Position numbers and translations under genes: made by a program. A stretch of 64,000 nt of DNA from Cyanoderma ruficeps (taxonomy: Eukaryota > Chordata > Aves > Passeriformes > Timaliidae). Positions 22,505-35,807 of this stretch are shown one piece after another (position 1 is the stretch's first letter; every line of letters starts with the position of its first letter). The DNA lies in the NCBI GenBank assembly GCA_008694505.1, contig VZDJ01007749.1, positions 2,117,564 to 2,181,563 of the forward strand. Reading direction: 5' to 3'. The notes beneath the pieces are model-generated. The model was not told the origin of the DNA. It made no database searches and saw only the letters and a program-made list of their open reading frames with translations.

Positions 22505-25500
22505 CCTTCTCTCTGTTCTGCTCTAGTTTCCAAATAATCTGGGGAAGGATGTAAATTGAGTGCAAGATGGAAAATCTTCTCGGGAATATGTGAGGCTACT
22601 TTGAGTGGAATCTGCACAGTCTTTGAGGCATTTTGCACCAAACCATGCATGGGCAGAGTGGGGTGGGGGGTTCCCTTAATACTCAGAATTTGGCAGAGTC
22701 AGTTCTATCCTTTTTGTACCTATCCTTAGGAGAAGCAGCTCTAAGGCTGACAGAATCATGCAAAAGTCCTGAAATTCCAATAAAAAGCAGAAGTGACTGC
22801 ACAGAAGCCAGTAAGTGCTGCCATAAAAGTACTGTTTAACCTGCTGGCTAATACAAAAAGGTTTTTTTCTACAGCAACTGGTGGAACAATATATTTAGAA
22901 ATTAAATTAATCCAAACAAATAGAGAATTTAACCCCATTGTCCTGGCTAAATTCCAGCTTAAGTAATTACATTCTGGCTACCTGCATTCCCTCTGGAGTT
23001 TTTGCTGGGTAAGTTACAGCTTACACCGTGTGTGCATGTGCTGCCCTTGTTAGGAACAGTTGTGTGGTATGTCAGCATCTGGGAAATCCTATCTGGCAAA
23101 AAAAAGCAGAGGTAGAAACATTTCAGGGGAAGCCAGGAGCCACTGCTGTGACATAGTTAACTTGTTAGCAGGATTTGTAGATGCAGCACTGTAACTGGCA
23201 GTTAGAGCTGCCCAGCATATAAACCAGCAGTGGTTAGACACACACAGACAGTCTGGATCAGCACCTTCTCTTCTCCACAGCCTTCCTGTGTTCGACTGTC
23301 GTGGGTGTCCTTCTGAAGCTGAAGCTCTTTGCCAGGTGGAAGTGTCTGCCTGTACTTTTGATGCTGGTTCATCCTCCTGGTTCACAGAGTATCAGATGAG
23401 CAGTGGCACAGGGGACAGGAAAGGGCCTGGGTAAACCAGCATCCCTTCCCAGTGGCACATGTGCTCCTGCAGCCCTTTGGGAGGTTCAGCTGAGGCTGCC
23501 CCATTTCTAAAGCCCTTCTGGGGAAATGCAGTGAAACACTGAATTCAGATCTGGCTTACCATCTCCTTCTCAGTCTGATACAAACCAGTGTCTGCCTGTG
23601 CCTTTGATGCCATTTTGAGGGGTCATGGAAATACCACAGCGATTTAATTCATTGTATTGATTGCAAGCTCGTTTGGAGAGGACCTTCCCTGTGAATCTGA
23701 AAGGTGAAAGCATGCTTCAAGTGTAATGTACTGCATTATCCATGATTTTCTGTTTTCTTTTCCTGTTCTGCTTCAGAGAACATGGCACACTGTGAGCTGA
23801 CAAGATGATTAAGCTGAAGCCAGCCTAGAGTGGGCAGGTCAGGGAGTTCTTTTCCCCCTCTGCTTTTTGTTGGAGCTGTAAAGAAGGCTCATCTTTCCAA
23901 ACATAAGGCACTAAGAATACAAGTGGTTAAATGCACTGGTATTTGGATATAGAACCACCAGGAAAATTCAGAACCACCAGCTATTTTAACAGTGGGTTTG
24001 GGACAGCTTTGTCAAAATGCAGGCGATTTGTTAACATAACCTGGACTTGGCAGCTATCTCTTCATGGTACTGTTTGTAAAAAGTGGACGCATTTGGCTCC
24101 TGCTGAGAGCTGAAATGACCAAAGGTTTGGCACGTGCACATCACCCCATGAGGAATTTCTGAGGGCATTTGTTACATGTAATAGAGTGAATTGACAGGAA
24201 TAACAACACCTGCGGCAAAGAAAGTCCTCCTTTTACCTGGATAAATGTTCCAGAAGCTGTGCAAAACACATTCCTTGGGAAAATTAATTAATAGAAAAGA
24301 ACATTTGCAAGCAGGTTGTAATGAGGATTGTTTTTGATCAAAAAGATGTTCTGGTGATTAAATTGAAAATCTGCAGGTTTTAAAAATTGGTTTTATTTAT
24401 TTATCAAAGAAAAAAATTCAGCAGGATAAATGGAAAACATTTAGAAGTTTTAAGCTCTTCTTAACATTCTCTTAAATGATTCAGATGTCACCATTTCTCC
24501 ACGGTAGATGTTTTGTTGGGAAAACTAATTTGAATGTGCATGATAGATGAACTGCATTGAAAATATCAATTTTTATCAGCTCTAACCCTTGATCTTAATT
24601 AACTTCATATCTGTTTCTCCAGAAACCAGCAATACAATCAATAAGATACTATAGCCAGCTGCTTGTGTTAAAGAAGTCTGCAGCAAAAAGAACAATTTCA
24701 GTTCTTTTCTTCTGGCCAGTTTGTGGATACAGCAGCAAGAGGGCTGTACTGCCCTCAAAGGCCTGGCTGGCCTTGATGGAGGGCCTGATCCCTGCTAGAG
24801 AAAAGGACATCATGTAGGGAATTTCCCTCTGCTGCACATACAGATAAGAAAGGTACCACACTTATTTATCTTTCTTTTCATCCATTGACAGTAGTTCTAA
24901 TGGGGACAATGGAAGAAAGCACTTCCAACATTTTTCATACAGAGAGGAGGTTAGTATCTAGCACCTATTCCATGGGAGAAACTCATGTGGCTTATCCTGT
25001 GTCCCCAGGAAAAGGACAAGGCAAAATGAAGAGTACAGCTGCAGTGTCCTTCACTGGCTAATGTCCTCCAGATGCCTGAGCACCTGCAATGGCAGCACTG
25101 GCAGTATTCTCTCCTTTTTGCCAAACCCTATTTGACAGTGCTTACACCCCACACTCTTGGAGGGTCAAAAGCAGTAAATCCTTGGCATTCAACTCCTCCT
25201 CCTCCTTGTAAGCAACACTCCTGAGTGTGTTGCTATGCCATGTAATTTTCAGCCTTTAGAGGAACACACTTAAAGTATCTTAGTGGGCACTCTGGTGTAC
25301 CTTGTCATTGTTCAAGTCTAAGGTTGCAGAAATGTAGCTGAGCCTAAGTTAATCAGTGGTTAGGCAATGTTTCCTTGGCTTCTGAAAACAATTTCTCAGA
25401 AAGGTTGTGTAGAAAGGATCCATGCTGTGTTCTGGTATGAAAGGCCTGTGGGGCTTGGCATGCTGTCATGGTGGAATGCAGGATAAAAAAAATGCAGAGA

Positions 25501-26240
25501 CATAATTGTATCATTTAGTGACAGAATCTGAAATGTATTTACTAAGAGGGATAGACCTAGAGAGCGGATAACTTTTTTACAGTAAGATTTCTGTTCAAGG
25601 ACCTTGTGTGTGACACACTCTTGCCAGCCAAGGCCCCAGCCCCTTTGTTCCAGTTTGAACCAGCACCCAGGGGACAGAAATGCTCATCCTGACTGACTTA
25701 TCCAGGTCCTGGCTTGCAGCTGCTGCACATAACATTCCCACCTCCTGCTCAGCCTCCTGCATGGCATCAGACAGCTGTGGCCACTCAAGGCTCCAAACTC
25801 ATTAGGATCCCATCTACTCCACTGTGGTGGATTTTTTTAATATAATTTCAGTCACATAGCTGGTGTGACTGTGCCATGTGTAATTTTGTCTATCTATATT
25901 TTAATACTTTTTTTATAAAGCATAAATTTGACATGCTTTATGCATTTTTAATGCCTTGAAATACTCCATGTTTAGAAGTAGGTAGTGCCTCCTTGGACAG
26001 AAAGAATGTTTTGCTGCTCAGGGAGTTAACAATTGGCTCAGTCAAGCACAAAAGAGGGCTGCATACAACCTGTCAGACATATGGATGTTTCCAAAGAGGA
26101 GAGTAGTTAATAGTCTGATAAAAAATGTCAAATACTTCTATGAAGAAGGATAGGGAAATGAGACTGAAACTCAGAAACTCAATGAATCCTCAAGGAAGCT
26201 CCCTCCTAGAAATGCAAAACCAAGCCTAATTTCCCAGACC
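22505..26240. other. anonymous non-coding sequence, AT-rich around 24270-24620
   Basis: No exon or mobile element is recognised. Between about 24270 and 24620 the sequence becomes strongly AT-rich with TTAATTAAT, TGATTAAATTG and GATCTTAATTAAC sites, which is compatible with a conserved non-coding element or with chance. The 25590-25800 segment is GC-richer and superficially LTR-like in composition, but I find no terminal TG..CA repeat pair, primer-binding site or poly-A signal arrangement. Confidence 0.5.
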
Positions 26241-26244
26241 AAGA

Positions 26245-26271
26245 GTGACTGTAACTTCTGTGACTGTAACT
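26245..26271 (+). repeat. 12-bp direct repeat
   Basis: GTGACTGTAACT occurs twice, at 26245 and 26260, a 15-bp period. It is a small local duplication. Confidence 0.75.
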
Positions 26272-26314
26272 CAGAGGTAAAGCATTAATAGTGAACTGCA
26301 GCCTCTGATGGATG

Positions 26315-26683
26315 TCAGAGAATCTCCAGTAACCTGAAAAGCTGACGCCATAAGAGATTTTTTTTTCCTAGAAAAAAAACACATGCTTTGTAATGGCCTT
26401 TGTATGCTTTGTATATTTGTAAATCAATACTTAGGTTTGAAGTAATTTTAATCTGACTTGCATTCTGAGGGGTTTCAAGAGTTTTAGCAGCAAGGTATCC
26501 CTTTTCTGTTAGAGGGAGAGCTTTACTGGCATTGGGATACTGGTTGATTTTTTGTTTCTTTCCTACAGCAATTCTCCTAAATTTCTCCAAGGTAACCAAA
26601 GAGTGACGGGTCCAATATATAGGGTGACTTGGGATGCAGGGTGTGGATGGAAGAAATGTCCAAGGAGCACAGCTGTAACCCAA
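26315..26683 (-). other. 122-codon open frame, product unknown, probably not a gene
   Basis: A minus-strand frame stays open for 122 codons in AT-rich DNA, longer than most frames in this part of the window. The peptide is Lys/Ile/Tyr-rich (for example QIYKAYKGHYKACVFFLGKK) with no recognised domain, signal peptide or membrane helix. No convincing acceptor precedes it and no homologue is known to me. Chance is the most likely explanation, with a decayed coding fragment as the alternative. Confidence 0.2.
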
Positions 26684-26812
26684 GTCTGTATCCTGTTGTA
26701 CTGAAATGTAGCAGTGGAAGAAGCCTGAGGGTCCTGAGGCTTAGATATTTGGTGTGATCTCATCTGTGTAAAAGATGACTAAAAAACAACAAGAAAGAAA
26801 AAAAAATTCCCT

Positions 26813-26878
26813 AAATACATAAACAAAGAAACACTTGGCTACAAGAAATACATAAACAAAGAAACACTTGGCTACAAG
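26813..26878 (+). repeat. perfect 33-bp tandem duplication
   Basis: The unit beginning AAATACATAAACAAAGAAAC and ending CTTGGCTACAAG occupies 26813-26845 and repeats without a mismatch at 26846-26878. The absence of divergence means the duplication is recent, is kept identical, or is an assembly artefact. It follows an A-rich stretch (26781-26806). Confidence 0.95.
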
Positions 26879-27267
26879 CTCTGTGCTGTGTTGCCCTGCA
26901 TGTTGGTGACAGTGCCCTGCAGTTTGGGACATGTGATCATGGCCACCTGGGAATTTCACAATACCGATCCAAATTTAAGGCTCATTTTTGTAAAATATTT
27001 TATTACTATTAGTGAGGGGAGGGAGTCAGGCACACAGTTACAGTGGCACAGAGGGTGCAGACAGATTTTAAGATGTGTGTTGTAATTACCACCAGAGTAC
27101 CAGCAGGCAACACTCTCAGTAATGCATTTAAAAATTCAGCTCTACTGTGGTGCTCATAGTTTGCCCACCACTAACAACAGCTACCTAATTTTTTTTCAAA
27201 AACTGTGAGAGGGCTCAATGTTTGGAATATACATTTGAAGAGGGATGCAATAAATTGCCCAGAATTA

Positions 27268-27315
27268 TTTTTTTTTTCTGGGGGGGTGTGTCCCCCATTT
27301 TGTGTGTTTCCCCCT
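27268..27315 (+). repeat. poly-T / G7 / C5 homopolymer cluster
   Basis: A run of T is followed by CTGGGGGGGTGTGTCCCCC and then a second C-run (TTTCCCCCTAAAA). The G and C runs can pair as a short hairpin with a TGTGT-type loop. The block is low-complexity and has no gene context. Confidence 0.65.
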
Positions 27316-30300
27316 AAAATATTTCCCTGGGTGTTTTTATCTAGGCAAATGAAAGCTTAAAGCCATGAGCATATACATGTTCATGTTTCCCTATGTGCAT
27401 GACTCTATTTGGTAGATTCTTTTTTTTCTGTATCATGGGGTTACACATTAGAAGCTTACATGTGTCCATTCATGTATTACAGGTGAGGCTGCTAACAGTT
27501 TCTATAATTGAAGTGTTCAAGCACTTATTAATAAGAGAAACTGAAAAAAAGTGTTATAGCTCTTCAAAATATTAATTTGTGAGAGCAGATTTTTTATAAC
27601 AGGATCATCTGAATTTTATTTACATATATATAACTTTTAACAAGAATCTTTGATTTTTTACAACTAAAATATTATAAAGCAGGTTTCTTTTTATTAAAAA
27701 AAGAAAGTTGAGTGAGTCATCAAAAAACTCTACTATTCCCTCTTTGAGTGAGGCTTTGAAATTTGAATGGAGCATAGAGTTGCTGTTAGGAATGTTCTTA
27801 CAATGTCTGAAAAGCTACAAGCCTTTGAAAATATCTGGTTTGCTGGAATTCAACAAAGTTCATAAATTTGACGGCTAAGTTTTCAAAAGCTTCCGCTTCG
27901 ATGGGGCATGGTTTAGCACAGGACTGAAAAAACCTGTCTGGTAATTATATATAGTGTCAGTGCTAGCAACAAAAAGGAAGAATGTTATTTCACTTTTCCA
28001 AGAAGAAAAGCCCCTGCTTGGCCTTTTTACTGCTGATCACAGGAGTGAGAGCTGGAATTTGCTGAGGAGGCAGGCATGTGCTGGTGACAACATAAAACAA
28101 GGGGAAAGGACAAAACCTAGAAGTGTAGAGGTGGTGGAAGAAAAAGAAAGGGGGGAAAAGGTCTGAAAGCTGTGAGCTGAAAGTTGTAAAACAGGGATGG
28201 TTCCATCTCCTCACCTCTGAAAAAATGGTGGGAAGATAAATTGAATGATTTTTGTGAAGCACTCACATAGGCTAATGATAAGTAGAACAGAAACACCCAG
28301 GAGGATATTCATAATTCTGTCTTCAGAATCACATTTGTAAATGTGCAGTAAATAGGGCCTGGGGCAATACCTTGAACAACAGGCAGAAAACAAAATATTG
28401 AATTGCTGCTCATTTAGTGAGTGCAATCCATTCTATGCACAAAAAGAAACAGGAAAAATGCTGTGGAAAAATACGCTTGAATCATCAAAGGTTATATCAC
28501 AATCAACACAGGAAAGGCAAACTGAGCTGGGGCAGATCTAGCAGCCTTAATTCTTTCCTTTCCTCAACTAAGAGAGTTTATGATCTTAATGCGGTTCTTT
28601 TAGATTTTTTGTGTTTATGAAGCTGTAGATATGTAGCACACAATATTATCTCGTGAGGCTTCAAAAAGCACAGGAAAGCAACAGGGCTTACAGAAAAGAT
28701 TTCTGTTCAAGTAGCACAAAAACAATTTCACTATTAGAGTGAGATTGGAGATATGTAATTGCATGCTATCTGGCATGGGTGTACTTATAACTGTGATATA
28801 AATGTCCTAATCTTGATTTTCATGCCCATCCAGAACTCTCTAGCTCACTCTTCTTCTACTGTGAATTTAAAAGCAGCTCTAAAATGCTGGAAGGTATGAG
28901 GCAGAATATTCATGACAATTGGGATGTTTTCTCCTGCTAAGATGTGTTTTGTTTATAGGTAAACATGGAGTTGAAAGGGCCCCTTCTCCAGGAGCAGTGT
29001 TTGCAGTTCCACAGGTATTGACTTAGCAGCACTTCATTGCCTGGCTGAGAGCTGGATTCCTCTGAATAAGCACATGAAACGTGTACCTGGTGTTCTCATT
29101 AAAGCCAAGGGCCATTCATCTCTCTAATTGCAGCAATGCCCTCCAGCATAATTTCATCCCAAATGTATCATTCTTCTTCTGCCTGAACTAGTGACTTAAA
29201 AACCATCTGGAGCCTTGCCAAGCACGAACAGAAAAAAATTACTGGCTGTGATATCACACCAGGATACTACAAGATGAAAAATGGAAGAGGTCAGGCAAGG
29301 TGGTGGGATTTTTCTATCAGGCTTCTGGAAGTATTGAAATGTAGTGTCTGAACATTAGCAGTCATATTATCTAATATTTCTCACAAACTAGTGGGAGTTG
29401 TCGCTTAATAAGTAAAGATTTTCTAAAATGCTGTGCCAACCTTTGGGACTGCTGAGCTTTTTCTTCTTGAGGAAGAAAAGGCAAGAGAATTAGGCCTGGG
29501 AGCAGGATGTGCAATCAGGAGAATGCTGCAGCATGCAGTCAGTGGAGCTCTCTGAGCACATATGGTGAGCCTCAGGGAACGGGTTCCTTTTAAAACCAGC
29601 CAAGCCAGTGAGCAGGAATCAGGATTATTTGGGCTGGGTTTACAGACTCAGTGTACTCTCCAGACTTGGAATTTATTTGCACTTTATAGGACATTATGTG
29701 ACAGTCTCGGAAGGAAAACACTGGTGTTTCTTGATTCTTTGCAGGTTGATCCCATCACTGTCAACAATATTTTACATGTCTGATTGATTCATGTTAGCCC
29801 TGGGCTATCTGCAATAGATTTTTCACTGCTGAAGATTAAGAAGTAACACTAAATATCATTTACTTGTCCTAAGGACATGTACTAAGATGCGTCTTTTCCT
29901 TTTCAATGGGCAAGAATCACTCCATTAGCTTCAACATTTATCTCACGTGTTCTCTGAAGTGAGGATTTTCCTTCTGTGGTCTACCAAGCTATTAGAAACA
30001 GTGCATAAAACATTAGAAGGGAGATTACTAGAACTAAAGAGCTTTGAGGCCTAAGTGAGAGAAGCTTGATTTTATGATATATGAACTTGATGTTTCTCTG
30101 TCATGCCCTTTTTGTCTCAACTGTTTATGCACTACTGAACCAACATGTGAAAGAGCTCATCTGAGGGAGAAATCCTAAAAGAGTGATAACATCTACCGCT
30201 GCCTGATTTTACTGAAAATTGGGAAATTTTTACCCTTTGGGCAATGAGTTTTTTACTGATAACACCTACCTTTAAAGTGCTGAAAATGCCAGAATCCAAA

Positions 30301-31742
30301 TACAGTATTTTTTCATGCAATTTAGTGAGTTGTATTAAAACAATAAAAAAGAACCCTTGGTCCTGTGAATTCTGGCATTTCTTTTTTTTTCTTTTTTCAT
30401 GTGAAAACTCTCAAATGGATCATATACTACCAGCAGCCAGATCCTCTCTCTCTTACAAATCAGTTTGTGCTTCATGGCACCATATGACATGACAGACGGG
30501 ACCAGACATAAATGAATACAAACCCAGGTGCATCTTCATAAGAGCTCCTCTCCCTCTTCCTCTCCTTTTTCCCTCCTTGTTTTCATTCCTTAAGAGCTGA
30601 AGCTTAAAAAACAGTTTTCAAACCAGACTTCCTTTTCCTGAATACATAGAAAATCAGTTGTTTGCATTGATTAACCTTGTGTATACTGGAAGTATGATTT
30701 GGTGGTTTTGTTGCTAAGACATGGAGATCTGATGACTCAAAAAAACCATTTATGTGTGAGGGGGCTAAATTTCACTCTGTTCCTGGATTATTGTGTGTCC
30801 CCAGTACCCAGAGAGATAGAGCTGGTGTAATTTCAGGTGTCCTTAGGCAATTAGACAGCAGGATGCCATCCTGCATGTACTAGTAGTGGGAAAAGTCTTA
30901 ACACTTACTCAGAAAGTATTAGTGGTTACTGTATAACTGTACTCAAGGCCCAGGTTGCAGTCTGATACTCTCTGCACTATGAATGTTTGATAGTGTAATA
31001 GTGAAACTTTTTATCTTTGGGCAAATTTCAAGAGCAAGCTCCAGGTGAACTGCAGTGCCTTTTAATGGAATCTATGACTTGTCTAGGAAGGTACATATAA
31101 GCCTGTAAGAATGTGAGATGGAATCAACACCTGACATTCATTACAACTAGAACATCTTTCCTTAAGCACTTTCAGAGCTCTTATCTTTTGCTCAGAGACA
31201 AATCTTTAAGCCAAAGCAGGGCCAAAGCACTGCATGAGTCAAACATGGGGCCAGCTGGGGCCGGGGAATGGTTTAGAGCTGGCACAAAGCGCTCACATTG
31301 TCTTTGCTGGTACCAACCCTGCCCCATTCCTCAGTGAATATGTTGCTGCCACTATTTTCTCCATGATGTCTGGGGAAGGATTGTGTCCATATCTGGTTGA
31401 TAAAACAGTTGTTGTTTCACTGGTGATTCCCCTCTGACTTGCTTTGTCATCACTTTCCCTTTCAGAGGAAGGGGGAAGAAGGATATTTGTTTGTTCTATC
31501 CTCCTCCTCACCACAAAAAAAATTGTTGCTGGATTCCACTTAGGATAATCTGGTGCCATTCCCAGAGCATGTGCTTGCCATTCCCTCGTGTCCAAGAATA
31601 ATTGTTAAATAGTATGTACCATTTTTTTTCTGGAGAGAGAATGTGTTTGTAATTTCCTTTTTCTCTGCTAAAATACAAGAAGATAACTGTTCTTGCCTTT
31701 ATCGTCTTGTACGATCTCCTGCTCTGCAGGAAAAGAGATGAC

Positions 31743-31762
31743 GTGTGTGTGAGAGAGAGAGC
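31743..31762 (+). repeat. (GT)n(GA)n microsatellite
   Basis: Four GT/TG units pass directly into five GA units, a short compound dinucleotide repeat. Confidence 0.75.
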
Positions 31763-31996
31763 AATTCTTTAGTGACATAATGGAAGCAAATGAAGGCAAT
31801 GTAAAGGGCGGCTAAATGGCAGCACCTTTTTGAAAGATATACAGAGTCTCACCTACTTGTTTTGAGGTACTGGCAAGTCTGACCAGTTACTTGCCCTAAG
31901 GAGAGTCTGAAATGTGCCATAAGAGTGCAAGTTCAGAATATGAGTATTTAAGGAAGTCCTTATCCCTGCTCTCATTTTCTCTCTCTTCTCTTTCAG

Positions 31997-32076
31997 TAGC
32001 ATTTGTTTCCTTTCCACAAAGAAAACAGCAGCTCTGGGAGCTGATAAAACAAAGCTTGGCACAGTCCCAAGCCAAG
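31997..32076 (+). CDS. possible unannotated exon, product unknown
   Basis: A very strong acceptor (CTCATTTTCTCTCTCTTCTC then TTTCAG, ending at 31996) is followed by 80 nt and a CAAG|GTATCT donor after 32076. One frame (phase 1 in, phase 0 out) is open and gives a helical-looking peptide with FPQRKQQLWELIKQSLAQSQ. The donor is only moderate (intron GTATCT). Phase 0 out agrees with the phase-0 frame at the start of the exon-like interval 3.7 kb downstream (35808), so the two could belong to one transcript. I recognise no protein family. A non-coding exon or chance are real alternatives. Confidence 0.3.
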
Positions 32077-32079
32077 GTA

Positions 32080-35000
32080 TCTTGTTTTGGGACTGCATCA
32101 GCCTGAGCTTCTCACTTCTGCAGTTACATGATGATTTTTCATAGTCTGGACTGGCCACATTTGCTAAGAAGGGACTGGGATTGCTAATTGTGGTTGTGCC
32201 TGTGTTTGGATACCCATATTAAATATATTTAAAAGGTCTTTTGTGGGCAGACATGAGCTCATTCTGCCTGTGCTCCAAGCCCACATATTAGTTTGATGAT
32301 GCAGAGAAAGGGTTTATCATCTCAGGCTCATGCCGTATCAGCTGTGGCTACAAGGTCTCAGCTTGGTGTGAAGAGCAGATTAAGTCACCTACTGAACAAT
32401 CAGATCCTTCAGTATGGCAGTTCTCCCTGTGTAGAGGGAGTGACTGGGATTATCTCCACATTTGTCTTGTCCCATTTCCAGCCTGAGATACCTGTGTGCT
32501 ACCATCCCCAGATCCCTTCTGAAAAGGGATCTTTGTCCTCAGTCAGAGGTCAGCCCTAGCCTGAGGTGCTCTTGAGTTCAGCCCAACGCTCTCAAATACA
32601 GAAGTCACTAGCTGCAGTTTGAAAGCAGTTTCTGGTCTTCTCAAATTGACTCATTGATGATAATGATTTATCATATTAGTTTTGGTGAGATATTTTTGAT
32701 GGTTTATAGTATAGTTGAGAAAATATTAATCTTTGTTTATATACAGGGCATTGCAGTGCTGGTTTTATAGCCTATTTGTTATAGAATTTTTTAAGAGAAT
32801 ATCAATATAGCTGATAGGTAGTGCCTTCTAACCAACTAAAAAAATTAAATTCACCTGAGATCTGATTGGTGTAATGTATTATTGTATAGCACCTTATTGT
32901 TCTACATTTAAAGAAAAAAAGACCAAAAAACAAGCCCGTGCCTAGCTCATGAGTCTTGATCTAATAAACCAGACACTTCTAGTGTTGAGAAAGACAGAAG
33001 AAGGTCTAGAAGACCTTGAAAGATTTCTTTGCAGAGAAAGAAAAGAACTCCAAGCATCCCATGTCTAGTCTCATACGGTTTTGATAAAATGAATACTGAT
33101 TCATTTTTTATTGATATAGCCTATACTGCACTGTTTGCAATATGTTTCTGCACATGATCTTACATATGATTTCCTCTACAACTTGTATATAAATCAGAAT
33201 GTTTATCCATCCACCCCTCCATCCCTTTTTCCTTTTGGATCCATCTTTAGATATCCAGCAGGAATGCTTGGTAACTTTGTATTTTGACTTTTCTGCAAGT
33301 GTCCTTCAAGAAAGCACATGTCCCTCTGAGGCATCCTGACAGCAGCTGAATCATGTTCTGCCTCACATTGCACTGAATCATTTGTGAACCACAAGTCATT
33401 GTTCATTTTAAAAAGTTATTTAAAACACCAAGAAACCTCCAAACCAACCCAAAACAGGTCTGCCATGAGGAGGGTATGCCCAAGAATACAAAACTGAAGC
33501 ACTGACCAAACTGTTTGTGTGCGATAATCGGGAGCGAAACCCACACACTATTCTTCTCGTACATTTGTTACATGCAGAGTCTCTGTCTAATAGGCTTCTT
33601 TAGAATCAATATTTACAACAAAAGCTCATTCATGTGCTGCTTTCTAGTCCTTGACAAGAAGACAAAAACACTGAAAATAAAGCATTAAGGAATGCAAAGT
33701 GTTGGTGACTTTTTAAATCAGTTGGATTCCTTGGTAAAGCGCATTGATGCTTTGGGACATGCTGGTTTTACAAATACCAAGCATTTTTCTGACATCCCAA
33801 TAGTGCAACTGCAGTTGTGCTTGCCAGCAAACTTGTGGAACATTTTTATCCCCCAAAAAGATATTTATGAAAGAGAACTTAAACCAGGTTGAGGCCCCTG
33901 GAATTTAGAGTACTCAGTGCATAATATAGAGCCTGCAAACTCAAAGCTGTTTATTGCAGTATTTCAGTTGGCTGATGCATAAACAATTCCTTAAATTGTC
34001 CTTAATGATGGTTCAGGAAATAAGATACCACAGAAAGATGATGCAAGAACTGGGGCAGACCAAAGCAGAACATACAGTTCCAGTGTAATAGTCAAGATCT
34101 GTCTCCAGAATGCACAAATGACTTCAGAGAATCCATTAACATTATCTATGAACATCCTTCATGAAAAGTACAATGATTATAAATCCAGCAAAACATAAAG
34201 GCTGAAGCATTCTTTCCTGTTGGATATTGAATTGGACTCTCACTCCTTGGAAAATCTCTGTGCTCTAAATAGCACACTGTCTCCATGGCAATCTGTAGTT
34301 CAGTTTTTAACTTTTCAGCACATAAAAATGGTAATTTATTTGTTTTAAGAACTCCTGCAGTTGTCACAGCTATGAAAGCCTCAGGGCTGGGCACTTTCTA
34401 AGAGCAGCCAAGCCACCAGGTTAAAGACTGGGTTAACTGCCAGGAAGTGCCCGACCTGAAGGTCATTGTTGCCTAATTATATTATTATTTCCTGTCAGCT
34501 CAGCTTATGAAGTGGCACTCAAAGCGTTAGGCAGTCAGCACACTCAGAGCATTCACAGAAATTTTGTTTCTTTTGTTCTTGACGTTAAGGACTTCTTTGT
34601 AAATGAAGGCAGCCTGTGATGAAATAGAGGCATAATAAATCCTGTGCCCAGAGTGCCTGACTTTCATAGCTGCTATGGTTACAACCTTTTTTTCATATTT
34701 AATTTGTGATAAGGGTACACATTGTCATTTCCCTGAGGGAGCAAGGCAATAAGTTTCTGTTTTCAGCATTCTTTCTGTATTGTTTAATCCTTTGATGGCT
34801 TGGCTGTCTACTGTAAAAATCATTGGCCTGGAGACTGTCAGAACCCTGCCTGGTGAAGTGCTAAGCATTTTGGTTTCAATCCAACAGAGCACTCGGGCAG
34901 ATGTTCAGCTTCAAGTACGCAGGTAATTTTACTGGAGACTAGAAAAAAAATCTCTTGTCCTAACCTCAGAGCCTTTTGTGATTTTCTTGACTAGAACTGG

Positions 35001-35800
35001 AGAATTCAGTACCTATGGGATTTAACCTATGGATCAGCAATTTCTCAATCTTGAGCTCTGAAAAGAGCTTGAAGGAAATTCAGCTTTTCTTGATATTTTC
35101 TCTAGTAATGGGGTTGTCAACCTTTACAAATAAATCTTTTAATACAACAGAAATTAGGGTGCTGCCATGACGCATACTGCCACGGAGAAAAGGAAGAGGG
35201 AACGCTTATTGCAAATTCCAATAAGCTTAGGACCTGTATTTAGGATGTACAAATGGTGGATAAGAGGGTGAGGTCCTTTCACACTACAATGAGCTGCATC
35301 AGCACAATGCATCTTCCCAGCTCTCCTCCACTGCCCTGGGATGACGCCCACTAATATGTCTGGGCCATAACAGTGAATTTGTTCAAACTAAGTGCAAAGA
35401 GCTTGAGTCATGTTTTATTGCCTCCCTAAATCCAACATAAATCCTTGGACAGTGCAGTACCATGACTTTCAAAACGTTTAAAGAGCTTGTGGATTATGTT
35501 GCAAGGTATAGTTAAAGGATGTTTGGAACTGAGATAGTAATTATTTTGTCACTGATTCCTATACATTTCTGTATATGGGATTCTCCAACTGTGATTCACG
35601 GAACAGTGCAAGACCTCTTCTCTTGTGGACATAATTTGCTTGGAAAGTTAAGATGTGGGACACTGAGGTTAGGAAAGTAGTGGTACCAATAGCACCAACC
35701 ATAAATAAACATTACAGAATAGCACTGAGGGACAAGTCATGTCCATGGAGTTCAGTGAACCCCATCACCTGCCATTGTGTCATGCACTTTTTTTTATTCT
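32080..35800. other. anonymous non-coding sequence between two exon-like intervals
   Basis: AT-rich unique DNA. If the flanking exon-like intervals are real, this is their intron. The 34440-34640 stretch (CCTAATTATATTATTATTTC, then CTCAGCTTATGAAG) looks like an AT-rich conserved-element candidate. A minus-strand 82-codon frame (34146-34394) is unremarkable. Confidence 0.5.
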
Positions 35801-35807
35801 CCCTTAG

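Larger units (their letters stand above)
26880..31960. other. anonymous non-coding sequence
   Basis: AT-rich unique DNA. It holds a T-run/G-run/C-run block near 27268-27315, a purine-rich patch near 28118-28160 and a (GT)n(GA)n stretch at 31743-31762. A 100-codon minus-strand frame at 31293-31595 has a protein-like mixed composition (for example PPSSERESDDKASQRG) but no recognised domain or convincing splice sites. Other frames are short and overlapping. Confidence 0.5.

Noticed and set aside
25450..25810. Possible solo LTR
   Set aside because: The GC-richer composition looked LTR-like, but no terminal TG/CA pair, target-site duplication or promoter/poly-A arrangement could be found.
31293..31595. 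100-codon minus-strand frame with protein-like composition
   Set aside because: No splice sites or homology recognised. The length is within chance expectation for 64 kb.
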